In this document: piece by piece, positions 9,019 through 16,252 of the stretch | Numbering within the stretch: position 1 is the stretch's first letter | Layout: the number at the start of each line of letters is the position of its first letter | Assembly (NCBI GenBank): GCA_009692725.1 | Contig: SHYP01000001.1 | Location: forward strand, 62,001-126,000 | From: Dehalococcoidia bacterium | Lineage (GTDB): Bacteria > Chloroflexota > Dehalococcoidia > UBA2979 | Reading direction: 5' to 3' | DNA length: 64,000 nt | Position numbers and translations under genes: made by a program | The notes under the pieces: model-generated | Database searches by the model: none | Seen by the model: the letters and a program-made list of their open reading frames with translations, nothing else | What the model was told of the DNA's origin: nothing

Positions 9019-9239
9019 GTCACCCACCCCCCGCTACGTCCCAAGCCTTGATGCGCTGTCTATTGCACATTCTCATCACGATCGTAATGATCGGCCCCGA
9101 AGGTCAGGGCGAACCTGCGTGAGCCATGGTTACCGCACGGACATCCCACGTCGGCCTAGACCTATCACGCAGCTCGGCGGCGCCCGTAGCGCGCTCACAG
9201 CTACCCTCATCGGCCCCTGCGCTCAGTGCACGCCCCGCG

Positions 9240-9245
9240 TATCGT
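9240..9245 (+). promoter_or_regulatory. -10 box of a leaderless transcript
   Basis: TATCGT ends 6 bases before the GTG at 9252, the same spacing as at other leaderless starts in the window. The GTG opens a 23-codon reading frame rather than the larger gene that follows. Confidence 0.45.
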
Positions 9246-9251
9246 CCAAGG

Positions 9252-9323
9252 GTGCGCGCGATGCGATCCCCCACCAGCCCGGGCTCCGCCGAGGCGGGCG
9301 CGACCTCCGCGCGCCCGCGCTGA
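9252..9323 (+). CDS. Possible leaderless leader peptide
   Basis: GTG at 9252 opens a 23-residue frame (begins MRAMRSPTSPG, ends TSARPR) whose TGA stop at 9321-9323 shares one base with the ATG of the next gene (TGATG). Its start lies 6 bases after a TATCGT box. Ribosomes loading on a leaderless 5' end could pass to the downstream start by termination-reinitiation. The peptide has no recognisable features, so the alternative is that the frame is fortuitous. Confidence 0.35.
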   Translation: MRAMRSPTSPGSAEAGATSARPR

Positions 9324-9916
9324 TGGCGATGCCCGCGCCCGCCGACACGACGGCCCACGTCCATCTCGTCGTCGCCGCGCTGCGCGCGGACGCGCCCGCG
9401 CCGCTCGTCGCCGCCGCGCTCCGCTACGCCGGCGCACTCGCCGACGCTCCGGGCGCCACCGCTGTCCGCGTAGCGCGCTCGGACGCGCAGCTCATCGTCG
9501 CGACATGGCTGCGCTCCGATACGCCACTCGAAGTGTTCGCCGCGTCGACGCAACACATGGCGTTCGTCATGCAGGGCCTCGCCCCGGTGGTGCGTTCGAT
9601 GTGGAGCGTCGCCATCGCGTCGGCTACACCGCCGCCCCCCGCTGCGGGCGGCGTGCTGTGGGCCTGCGCATTGCCCGTCGACGCGCCGCTCTTCGAGCCG
9701 CAGGTCCGCGAGCTGCTGTCCGCGCTCGCGCAGCTCGGCGGCCCCGCGGCGGCGGGCCCCACCGTGGAGGAGCGCGAGCGCTTTCGCGCCAGCGCGCTGG
9801 TCTGGGTGCCCGCCGACGCCGCGCCTGCCTTCGACGCCGCGGTCGGCCGTCTGCTCGAGGCATGGCGCGCGCGCGGCGCGGCGCTCGTGCACGCGCGCGC
9901 CGAGCAAGCCTCGTGA
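9323..9916 (+). CDS. Hypothetical protein
   Basis: 197 aa from the ATG at 9323 (MAMPAPADTTAHVHLVV); an ATG two codons later is equally good. There is no signal peptide. The composition is Ala-rich with alternating hydrophobic positions suggesting an alpha/beta fold, and contains FAASTQHMAFVMQGLAPVV in its centre. I recognise no family. It precedes a membrane-anchored nuclease gene by 10 bp on the same strand, so co-transcription is likely. The start overlaps the stop of a possible leader peptide. Confidence 0.55.
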   Translation: MAMPAPADTTAHVHLVVAALRADAPAPLVAAALRYAGALADAPGATAVRVARSDAQLIVATWLRSDTPLEVFAASTQHMAFVMQGLAPVVRSMWSVAIASATPPPPAAGGVLWACALPVDAPLFEPQVRELLSALAQLGGPAAAGPTVEERERFRASALVWVPADAAPAFDAAVGRLLEAWRARGAALVHARAEQAS

Positions 9917-9926
9917 CGGCACATCC

Positions 9927-10592
9927 GTGACCAGACGCGGCGCACGCGGCCGGCGCCGCCACGAGCCCGACTGGCCGCTGCACCTGGCGCGTTCGCGACG
10001 CCACCTCGGGCGCACGCTGCTCGTGCTCGCGGTCGGCATCGTGCTCACCACGTTCGTCACCGCGCTCAACCGCGGCGACGGCGACTCCGCACCCGACGCT
10101 GCCGGCACCACACCGGCGCCGTCCGGCACGTCCCTCGCGAGCGCCGTCGCCGCCGGCGGCGCCCGCCTCGCGCTGTACGCCGACGGCTGGCGCGTCGCCG
10201 ACCCGCAACAGCTGCCGCTCGTGCGGGTCGAACACATCGTCGACGGCGACACGCTGGACGTGCGCGCCGCGCAGACCGTGCTACGCGTGCGCGTCTACGG
10301 CATCGACACGCCCGAGCGCGGCGATCCCTGCTTCCGCGAAGCCACGGACCGGCTCTCCGCGCTCGCCGGCGCCGAGGTGCGGCTGTTGCCCGAGCCCCCG
10401 CGCCTGCAGGACCGCAGCGGGCGCGAGCTGCGCTACCTGGTCGCCGCCGACGGGCGGCTCATCGACGCCATGCTCACGCGCGAGGGCTTCGCGCGCGCCT
10501 GGACCGAGGACGGCTCGCTGCGTGAGCTGCTGGTGGCAGAGGAGCGCGATGCACGCGCCGCGCGCCGCGGCTGCCTGTGGAGCGGCCGCTAG
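9927..10592 (+). CDS. Membrane-anchored thermonuclease (SNase family)
   Basis: 221 aa, GTG start. The N-terminus is very basic (RRGARGRRRHE), followed by one transmembrane helix (about 28-46, TLLVLAVGIVLTTFVTAL), a Pro/Ser/Thr-rich linker, and a staphylococcal-nuclease domain from about residue 95. The domain has the metal and catalytic signature VDGDTLDVR, then RVRVYGIDTPERGD with the catalytic Arg and Glu, then DRSGRELRYLV. By family it is a Ca-dependent phosphodiesterase acting on DNA/RNA outside the membrane, for nucleotide scavenging or defence against free DNA. Its stop overlaps the convergent lipoprotein gene by 4 bp. Confidence 0.85.
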   Translation: MTRRGARGRRRHEPDWPLHLARSRRHLGRTLLVLAVGIVLTTFVTALNRGDGDSAPDAAGTTPAPSGTSLASAVAAGGARLALYADGWRVADPQQLPLVRVEHIVDGDTLDVRAAQTVLRVRVYGIDTPERGDPCFREATDRLSALAGAEVRLLPEPPRLQDRSGRELRYLVAADGRLIDAMLTREGFARAWTEDGSLRELLVAEERDARAARRGCLWSGR

Positions 10593-11296
10593 CGTGCGGA
10601 CTCCAGCTTGAACAACAGCGTGCCGTTGTCCCACTGCACGAGCTCATGCGGCGCGTCGACGTGGATCCACGCCACGCGCGTCGCGCGCCCGTTGCGCACC
10701 TGCAGCCGCCACGTCTCGAACGTCCCCGCCGGCACCTCGACGCGCTCACGCCCGGTCACCGTCAGGCTCACCACCTGCCGCGTGCGCTCCACCGCGTTCA
10801 CCGAGACGTACCGCGCGCGATAGCCCTCGCGCAGCTCCGCGGTGCGCCACAGCCACAGCGACGACTCGTTGTCGTACGCGTCGGACGGCAACGACAGCGT
10901 GCGCGGCTTCTCGTCGTCACGCACGAGCGCGACATCGCTGCCGTCCGCCGCGTACGTCGCGCGATACGTGTGCCCGTCGCTCGCGACGATACGTTCGACC
11001 GTGCGCGGGGCGAGCGTTGTCGCCTCCACCACCACGGTCGAGGTATCGTTCGGCTGCTCGTCCGGCCGCGCATACTGCTGCCCGAGCGCCAGCCCCGCGG
11101 GATGCGCGGTCACGCTCAGCACGCCATGGCCGACGAGCGCGCCGGCGCTGTCGTGCAGCGCGTACGTCATGCGCTCTCCGCTCGCGAACGGGACCCGCGC
11201 CACGATGCGGTCCGCAGCATCGGGCGTTCCGCCGCTGCACGCGCCGGCGGCGAGCGCAGCGAGCAGCACCACAGATATGACATGGAGATGGCGCAC
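10589..11296 (-). CDS. Lipoprotein, DUF3108-like
   Basis: 235 aa. A GTG at 11296 opens a lipoprotein signal (MRHLHVISVVLLAALAAGAC). The mature part is beta-rich and ends with VEVPAGTFETWRLQVRNG, a motif I associate with DUF3108-type secreted proteins, so the assignment is tentative. TAGCCT (11309-11304) ends 7 bases before the GTG and there is no Shine-Dalgarno, so the message appears leaderless. No enzymatic residues are recognisable. The gene converges on the thermonuclease gene. Confidence 0.65.
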   Translation of the reverse strand: MRHLHVISVVLLAALAAGACSGGTPDAADRIVARVPFASGERMTYALHDSAGALVGHGVLSVTAHPAGLALGQQYARPDEQPNDTSTVVVEATTLAPRTVERIVASDGHTYRATYAADGSDVALVRDDEKPRTLSLPSDAYDNESSLWLWRTAELREGYRARYVSVNAVERTRQVVSLTVTGRERVEVPAGTFETWRLQVRNGRATRVAWIHVDAPHELVQWDNGTLLFKLESAR

Positions 11297-11303
11297 GTCG
11301 CGC

Positions 11304-11309
11304 AGGCTA
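11304..11309 (-). promoter_or_regulatory. -10 box, leaderless start of the DUF3108-like lipoprotein
   Basis: TAGCCT on the minus strand with 7 bases to the GTG at 11296. Confidence 0.5.
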
Positions 11310-11395
11310 TCAGAGCGCCCCGCTGCGATCGCGCCAGCCGGTCGCGTCGACGCGAGGGCGCCGCGCCACGCTCGATGGGCTCAGTGAATTTGGGC

Positions 11396-11842
11396 TCAGT
11401 GGGACGCGCTGCGCTCCCACAGCGACTCGTAGCCCTCGCCGCCGCGGATCGCGGCCGCGACCTCCACGCGCTCCGCGGCGGCCACCTCGCCGAACACGGC
11501 GCCGCACTGCTGTGCGAGGTCTGGGCCGCCTTCGCGCACTAGCCGCTGCTCGATGCGCTCCCACAGCCCCGTGTCCTTGAGCACCTGCACGTAGCGCGGC
11601 CACCCCACCACGGTGATGTGCTCGGGCAGCGGCAGGCCGGGGCGCTCGCGCTGGAGGTAGCGGTAGCGCTCCTCCGCCGAGGTCACCGGCGGCACGAGTC
11701 GCACCATGGGCGGGTCGCCCGGCGCGCTGCGCGCATCGATGAGCAGCCGCTGCGAGATCACGTGGAAGCGCACGACCACCACCTCGGCCTCGTCGAACAC
11801 GCGGCCCATCTCGTCCAGGTCCAGACCGAAGTCAGGGTCCAC
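11396..11842 (-). CDS. Hypothetical protein, leaderless
   Basis: 148 aa from a GTG at 11842 (GTG GAC CCT GAC). TACAAT (11854-11849) ends exactly 6 bases before it and no ribosome site is present. The protein is soluble and acidic, with VVVRFHVISQRLLIDARS followed by LVPPVTSAEERYRYL and HITVVGWPRYVQVL, the last part reading like a short alpha/beta domain. I know of no assigned function. It lies just downstream of the permuted ccdA gene but has its own promoter. Confidence 0.7.
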   Translation of the reverse strand: MDPDFGLDLDEMGRVFDEAEVVVVRFHVISQRLLIDARSAPGDPPMVRLVPPVTSAEERYRYLQRERPGLPLPEHITVVGWPRYVQVLKDTGLWERIEQRLVREGGPDLAQQCGAVFGEVAAAERVEVAAAIRGGEGYESLWERSASH

Positions 11843-11848
11843 GCGTTC

Positions 11849-11854
11849 ATTGTA
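11849..11854 (-). promoter_or_regulatory. -10 box, leaderless start at 11842
   Basis: TACAAT on the minus strand, 6 bases from the GTG start codon. Confidence 0.55.
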
Positions 11855-11910
11855 GGCAGCAGCCCGCGGTCAGCGGCAACCCATCGCGCCCCCGAGGAGG
11901 GCGCGGCGCC

Positions 11911-12702
11911 TCAGCGGCCACTCGCGGGGAGCTGGTACGTCCGCTCCAGGTACGGCAGCCGCACCAGCCCGCTCAGGTGCAACCCCAGCACGATCAGCAC
12001 CCACCCGCCGATCTGCGTCAGCAGCTCGATGCGATCGGACACCATCGTCCCGGCGAGCCCCGCCGACGCCCCGACCGCGGAGAACACGAGCGTGAACCCC
12101 GCCACGAACGCGAGCGAGTGTCCCAGCAGCAGGCGCCGTCTCACGGCCTCGCCCGCACGCGCCTGCAGCGCCGCGTCGCCCGCGATGCTCGCAAGGTGCA
12201 CCGGCACGAGCGGCAGCACGCACGGCGACAGGAACGACACCACCCCGCCGAAGAACGCGACCGCCGGCCCGAGCGCGCCGCCCGCGCCGCCCGCCAGCTC
12301 CGCCTCCGCTGCGGCCGTCCGCCCGAACAGGAACCCCAGCGACTGGAACTCCCGGTTGAGCCGCGCGAACTCGCCGAGGTACATCAATGCGCCGATGACG
12401 ATGAACAGCGCTCCGCTCACGGCCAGCAGTGCGCCCGTGTAGCGCTGCACGCGCCGCAGCGCCGGCGCGAGCGTGCCGATGGCCAGCGCGAACGCCACGA
12501 ACCACACACCGAGCCCCAGCGAGTACGCCGCAAGCAACACCCCGCCGCGCAGCGCCGTGCCAGACGCCGCCGCGAGCGTGAGCAACGCCCCCAGGATCGG
12601 CCCGATGCAGGGCGACCACGCCACGGCGAACGTCGCGCCGATCACGAGCGAGCGCGCGTAGCCCGGCACGGCGCGCCTGCGCTTCAGCGCGCTCGTCACC
12701 AT
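11911..12702 (-). CDS. ccdA: Circularly permuted CcdA/DsbD-type thiol-disulfide membrane protein
   Basis: 263 aa, six predicted transmembrane helices. CcdA carries reducing equivalents across the membrane through two cysteines, one in each pseudo-symmetric three-helix half. In ordinary CcdA the half with SPCVLPLVP comes first and the half with TPCIGPIL second. Here residues 1-110 carry the usual C-terminal half (AVAWSPCIGPILGALLTLAA, Cys32; AYSLGLG). Residues 111-145 form a linker, and 146-263 carry the usual N-terminal half (FGGVVSFLSPCVLPLVP, Cys161; HSLAFVAGFTLVF; ending GLVRLPYLERTYQLP). The new ends fall in the normal cytoplasmic TM3-TM4 loop, and the basic N-terminus (LKRRR) fits an inside location. 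Start overlap or close spacing (7 bp) links it to the gene at 12710. Partners such as a thioredoxin-like lipoprotein are not seen nearby. Confidence 0.88.
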   Translation of the reverse strand: MVTSALKRRRAVPGYARSLVIGATFAVAWSPCIGPILGALLTLAAASGTALRGGVLLAAYSLGLGVWFVAFALAIGTLAPALRRVQRYTGALLAVSGALFIVIGALMYLGEFARLNREFQSLGFLFGRTAAAEAELAGGAGGALGPAVAFFGGVVSFLSPCVLPLVPVHLASIAGDAALQARAGEAVRRRLLLGHSLAFVAGFTLVFSAVGASAGLAGTMVSDRIELLTQIGGWVLIVLGLHLSGLVRLPYLERTYQLPASGR

Positions 12703-12709
12703 GCGGCGC

Positions 12710-12925
12710 TCACTCTTCGTCGATGCCGAGCAGCTGTCGGCGCGCCGCGTCGTAGCGCGCTTTCGCGCGCGCCTCGCGGTTGAGCAGCCCCTTCACCGCC
12801 GTCGGGTGCAGCTTCGTCCCCTCGAGGAAGAACGCGTGCACCTCGGCCAGCTGCGCCTGCCACGCGTCCCACGCGGCGCGGTAGGCCATCTTCGCGTCGC
12901 CCGGCTGCTGCTCGTCCGCGTTCAT
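12710..12925 (-). CDS. Small helical protein upstream of ccdA
   Basis: 71 aa from the ATG at 12925. TAGACT (12938-12933) ends 7 bases before this ATG; a GTG six bases upstream would lie too close to the box. The sequence is charged and helical (AYRAAWDAWQAQLAEVHAFF, then LNREARAKARYDAARRQLL) with no cysteine. I do not recognise it. It ends 7 bp before the permuted ccdA and is very probably co-transcribed with it. Confidence 0.65.
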   Translation of the reverse strand: MNADEQQPGDAKMAYRAAWDAWQAQLAEVHAFFLEGTKLHPTAVKGLLNREARAKARYDAARRQLLGIDEE

Positions 12926-12932
12926 ACGCACG

Positions 12933-12938
12933 AGTCTA
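12933..12938 (-). promoter_or_regulatory. -10 box for the 12925-ccdA operon
   Basis: TAGACT on the minus strand, 7 bases before the ATG at 12925, consistent with a leaderless first gene. Confidence 0.5.
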
Positions 12939-12972
12939 GCAGCGGCGCGCCCCCCTCGACGCGGCCCGCTCG

Positions 12973-13350
12973 CTAGCCGCGACCGAGCACGCGATCGACG
13001 ACGATCTCGATCGCCACGCGTGTCGGGTTCGCTCCCGGCGCGCCGTAGCGCGCGCCGTACGCCGCGACCGCCGCCGGCGCATCCGCGACGCGCCCCTCGC
13101 CTTCAAGCGACAGCCAGCGCCCGCCGTCGACCTGGCACAACACGGCGCGCCCGCCGCCGACGAGGTTCAGCGCCTTGCGCGACGCGCGGTCGGTGATCAC
13201 GCGCGCGACGCGTGTCGCAGGGTCGAACGCGAAGCCCACCGGCACCACGTGCGGACGCCCGTTCGGCCGCAACGTCGTGAGCGTCGCCACGTGCCGCTCG
13301 CCGAGGAACCGCAACACCTCCTCCGTCAACCGTGCGGGATCGAGTGCCAT
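12973..13350 (-). CDS. Pyridoxamine 5'-phosphate oxidase-fold protein (FMN or F420 binding)
   Basis: 125 aa, ATG at 13350 with the ribosome site GGGAGGCGG. The order of elements fits the split-barrel PPOX family: VLRFLGERHVATLTTLRPNG, then PHVVPVGFAFD, then VITDRASRKALNL, then LCQVDGGRWLSLEGEGRV. This arrangement is typical of small F420- or FMN-dependent reductases of Actinobacteria and Chloroflexota. The substrate cannot be told from sequence alone. It is divergent from the gene at 13479, sharing a 128-bp promoter region. Confidence 0.8.
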   Translation of the reverse strand: MALDPARLTEEVLRFLGERHVATLTTLRPNGRPHVVPVGFAFDPATRVARVITDRASRKALNLVGGGRAVLCQVDGGRWLSLEGEGRVADAPAAVAAYGARYGAPGANPTRVAIEIVVDRVLGRG

Positions 13351-13478
13351 CGGCCGCCTCCCTCTGTATCCATCGCTCGATTCATCTTGCGGAGCGTACC
13401 AGCGGCGCTGCCACCCGACGCACGCGCCGGCACGGGAGCTCGGGTACGCTAGCGCTCGTTCGCAGAGGAGCGCGCCCG

Positions 13479-13976
13479 ATGACCACGGAAGCCTCGCCCG
13501 ACGATGCCCCGTTCCTGTACTTCGCCTTCGGCTCGCACCTCGACGGCGACCGGCTGCACCTGCACTGCCCGTCCGCGCAGCTGCTCACCGCAGCACGGCT
13601 CGCCGACCACCGCCTCGCCTTCAGCATCGAGAGCCGCAACACGTGGCACGGGGGCGTCGCCGACGTCCTGCCGAGCGCCGGCGACGAGGTGTGGGGCGCG
13701 CTCTGGCTCGTCGCCGCCGCCGAGTCGTGGGCGCTGGACGAACAGGAGGGCCTGCACCGCGACCCGCCCGCGTACCGCCGCTACCCCGTCCGGGTGCGCA
13801 CGCTCGCCGGCGACCACGTCGAGTGCCGCTCGTACCGGGTCGCCGCGCCCGATCCGCGCGGCTTCGCGCCTTCGCCCGCCTTCAAGCAGACGCTGCTGCG
13901 CGGCGCCCGCGCCTGCGGACTGCCGGCCGGCTATGTCGCGCGCCTCGAAGCCATCGCCGACAACGGCGTCACCTAG
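13479..13976 (+). CDS. Gamma-glutamylcyclotransferase-like protein
   Basis: 165 aa from the ATG at 13479, behind a GAGGAG ribosome site; a TACGCT box lies about 35 bp upstream. The start FLYFAFGSHLDGDRLHLHCP matches the YGSNL-type motif of the gamma-glutamylcyclotransferase/AIG2-like fold, with Gly-Ser in place of Gly-Ser-Asn. Further on, GALWLVAAAESWALDEQEGL matches the family's second conserved segment with the catalytic Glu region, followed by YRRYPVRVRT. It would act on gamma-glutamyl peptides or amines in the cytosol; the exact substrate is unknown. Confidence 0.75.
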   Translation: MTTEASPDDAPFLYFAFGSHLDGDRLHLHCPSAQLLTAARLADHRLAFSIESRNTWHGGVADVLPSAGDEVWGALWLVAAAESWALDEQEGLHRDPPAYRRYPVRVRTLAGDHVECRSYRVAAPDPRGFAPSPAFKQTLLRGARACGLPAGYVARLEAIADNGVT

Positions 13977-14004
13977 CACCGACCCCACGAGCCGCTCTGT
14001 CTCG

Positions 14005-14051
14005 CTCCCCCTCGCCCCGCCGCGCGGGGAGAGGGGGCCGGAGGGTGAGGG
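14005..14051 (+). repeat. GC-rich palindromic repeat, intergenic copy
   Basis: A 47-base element with arms CCCCCTCGCCCC and GGGGAGAGGGGG, followed by CCGGAGGGTGAGGG. It lies between the cyclotransferase-like gene and the alcohol dehydrogenase gene. A second copy, nearly identical outside the loop, sits inside hyuA at 37587. This looks like a dispersed REP-like sequence. Confidence 0.7.
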
Positions 14052-14101
14052 CTCCCGGCGTGATACAACCTCACCGCACGACCACTGCGAAGGAGGCCGA
14101 C

Positions 14102-15100
14102 GTGAGGGCGTACCGCATCACCCCGGGCGGCGGCGTCGATGGCCTGCGCCCCGTCGAGCTGCCGGACCCGCGCCCCGGTCCGGGCGAGGTGCTGGTGCGC
14201 GTGCGCGCCACCTCGCTCAACTACCGCGACCTCATGCTCGCGCGGCGGTCCGAGCAGCCCATCGTTCCGCTGTCCGACGGTGCCGGCGAGGTCGTCGAGC
14301 TCGGGCCGGGCGTCAGCGAGCTCGCCGTCGGCGATCGCGTCACCGGCTGCTTCTTTCCGAACTGGGCCGACGGCGATATCCGCCTCGAGTACACGCGTGA
14401 GGCGCTGGGCGGCGGCGCCCGCAACGGCATGCTCGCCGAGCGCGTCGTGCTCGCCACCACCGGCCTCGTGCGCACCCCCGCGCACATGAGCGACGACGAG
14501 GCCGCGACGCTGCCCTGCGCCGCGCTCACGGCCTGGAACTCGATGTTCGAGCAAGCGCGCCTGCGCCCCGGCCAGAGCGTCCTGCTGCTCGGCACGGGCG
14601 GCGTGTCCATCGCCGGCCTGCAGCTCGCGCAGCTCGCGGGTGTGCGCTCGATCATCACGTCGAGCAGCAACGAGAAGCTCGAACGCGCCCGCGCGCTCGG
14701 CGCCGACGCGACCGTGAACTACCGCGAACACCCGGACTGGGAACGCACCGTGCGCGAGCTCACCGACGGCCGCGGCGTCGACGCCGTGCTCGAGGTCGGC
14801 GGCGAGGGCACCTTCGCGAAGTCGATGACCGCGACGCGGCTCGGCGGGCACGTGGCGATCATCGGCGCGCTCGCCCACGAGGAAGCGGACGCCGGCGGCG
14901 TGCCGCTGGTCGGCCGCAACATCCGCGCGACGCGCATCTCCGTAGGCAGCCGCGCGATGTTCGAGGACATGAATCGCGCGCTGTCGCTGCGCGCCGTGCA
15001 CCCCGTCGTCGACCGCGTCTTCGGCTTCGAGGACGTCCCCGCCGCCTACGCGATGCTGGAGTCGCAGGCGCACTTCGGCAAGGTGGTCATCCGCGTCTGA
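14102..15100 (+). CDS. Zinc-type (MDR) alcohol dehydrogenase / quinone-reductase-like
   Basis: 332 aa from GTG at 14102 behind GAAGGAGG. The medium-chain dehydrogenase order is complete: a GroES-like domain (GEVLVRVRATSLNYRDLMLA, then GAGEVVELGPGV and GDRVTGCFFPNW), then a Rossmann domain with LLLGTGGVSIAGLQLA and the NADP-type SSSNEKLERARALGA. Cys/His ligands for catalytic zinc are absent at the first site (the position reads NYRD), and no structural-zinc cysteine cluster is seen. It is therefore more like zinc-free NADPH-dependent alkenal/quinone reductases. It stands alone, with no operon partner. Confidence 0.85.
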   Translation: MRAYRITPGGGVDGLRPVELPDPRPGPGEVLVRVRATSLNYRDLMLARRSEQPIVPLSDGAGEVVELGPGVSELAVGDRVTGCFFPNWADGDIRLEYTREALGGGARNGMLAERVVLATTGLVRTPAHMSDDEAATLPCAALTAWNSMFEQARLRPGQSVLLLGTGGVSIAGLQLAQLAGVRSIITSSSNEKLERARALGADATVNYREHPDWERTVRELTDGRGVDAVLEVGGEGTFAKSMTATRLGGHVAIIGALAHEEADAGGVPLVGRNIRATRISVGSRAMFEDMNRALSLRAVHPVVDRVFGFEDVPAAYAMLESQAHFGKVVIRV

Positions 15101-15121
15101 GCAGCGCGCGCAGCCGCGCGC

Positions 15122-15319
15122 TCAGGCCGCGTCGCGCGTATCGTCCGGCGCGTTCCGGTCCGGATACCCGCCGCGCGGCTCGAAGTAGTGCCAGTCCTCG
15201 CAGCGCCAGCATTCCAGCAGCGCCACGCCGTGCACCAGATGATCCTCGATGTGATGCCCGCAGTGCCGCCCCGGCGCGATACGCGCGTCGCACACGCTGC
15301 TGATCTCGATCCGTGGCAT
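15122..15319 (-). CDS. Small Cys-rich hypothetical protein
   Basis: 65 aa from the ATG at 15319, with GGGGAG upstream; further in-frame ATGs lie at 15349 and 15388. It has Cys10, Cys20, Cys37 and Cys40 (the last two as CWRC) plus histidines near 19-30, a pattern that could bind zinc. The tail is acidic. No family is recognised. It lies 21 bp from the convergent end of the dehydrogenase gene. Confidence 0.5.
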   Translation of the reverse strand: MPRIEISSVCDARIAPGRHCGHHIEDHLVHGVALLECWRCEDWHYFEPRGGYPDRNAPDDTRDAA

Positions 15320-15422
15320 GGCCGCCCGCCAATCTCCCCGCCCGCTCATCCATCGAAGCAGGGATGCGGTTCCAGCAAATGCACGCAATCCCTCGCAGCG
15401 GCCGTGGGATACCCGTGGCCTC

Positions 15423-15439
15423 CGCGGGCGAAGCCCGCG
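15423..15439. terminator. Short GC hairpin in a 220-bp intergenic stretch
   Basis: CGCGGGC-GAA-GCCCGCG forms a 7-bp stem with a GAA loop, without a T-run. It lies between the small Cys-rich gene (starts 15319) and the end of the broken lipoprotein gene. It could terminate the message of the latter. Confidence 0.35.
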
Positions 15440-15538
15440 AATGCTGCGCCGCGTCGCCGCGGCCGTATTGACGCGGGCGTACCAGCTCAGCCTGAAGTAC
15501 CGGCAGCCGGCTCAAACGACGCTGTTTCGCGCCTCTGA

Positions 15539-15966
15539 TTAGCACCAACAGGCGGGGAACGCCGCTCCGGCCTGTGCCGCCGCCCAGCACTGGACGATGG
15601 CGTCGAGCGTCGCCGACTGCGCGGAGTCCGGCGTGGCGGCCGGGCTGGGCCGAGGGAGGCTCCCTGCACGCATCGTGCTGCAGGCCATTGCTCGGGTTCA
15701 CGAAGCGGACACAGAAGCCCAGGGGGGGTGCCGGTCGGCGGGTCCTGGCGCTTCGACACGACGATCGCATCGGCTGCGGGCGACTCGGCCAGAGCTCGCA
15801 CCGCGGTCGCAGTGGACGAGGCAACGCGCGCAGAGCCGCTCAGAGCGGTCGACGCAGTCGCCGTGCCCGGCGAGGCGGGCGCGGCCTCCTCGTCCGACTC
15901 GCACGCGGCGAGCGCGACCGCAAGGATCAGGCAGCCGAGCGCGAGTGATCGAGAAGCGATGCGCAT
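15539..15966 (-). pseudogene. Frame-broken lipoprotein gene
   Basis: ATG at 15966 starts a lipoprotein signal (MRIASRSLALGCLILAV, lipobox ALAAC) and an Ala/Ser/Thr-rich linker in one frame, as far as about AIVVSKRQDPP. At that point there is a run of seven C on the coding strand. Beyond it the original frame becomes Arg/Pro-rich, as out-of-frame sequence does here. Better-looking protein continues in a second frame (GFCVRFVNPSNGLQHDACRE) and then a third (DSAQSATLDAIVQCWAAAQ, stop at 15539-15541). Two frame changes are needed, so this is either a decayed gene or a stretch with homopolymer errors. Confidence 0.5.
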
Positions 15967-16116
15967 GTGTCTCCGGACGGTCGTGCGCGCTGGCTCCGCG
16001 ACGCGTTCCCGCCGCCCGCAGCCGCGGAGTCGCCTCGTTCGTGTCTTGCACCGCCCAGATTGCTAGCGCCCCGCGGGCTGTTCGCCGACGCGAGGCCTTC
16101 ACTAGATTCGCGGGAC

Positions 16117-16192
16117 TGGTACCCCCAAGGGGATTCGAACCCCTGTTTCCACCTTGAAAGGGTGGCGTCCTGGTCCCCTGGACGATAGGGGC
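16117..16192 (-). tRNA. tRNA-Glu (anticodon TTC)
   Basis: 76 nt including an encoded CCA. 5' acceptor GCCCCTA pairs with TGGGGGT. The anticodon arm is CCACC-CTTTCAA-GGTGG with anticodon TTC, and the T-arm has GTTCGAA. TATCCT (16207-16202) lies 9 bp before the 5' end and is a likely -10 box. Charged by GltX (21787). Confidence 0.95.
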
Positions 16193-16252
16193 GGCGTACC
16201 GAGGATACCCGCCGCCCCCCGCCACCGGCCAGCGCGACCAGCGTGCTTGCAG

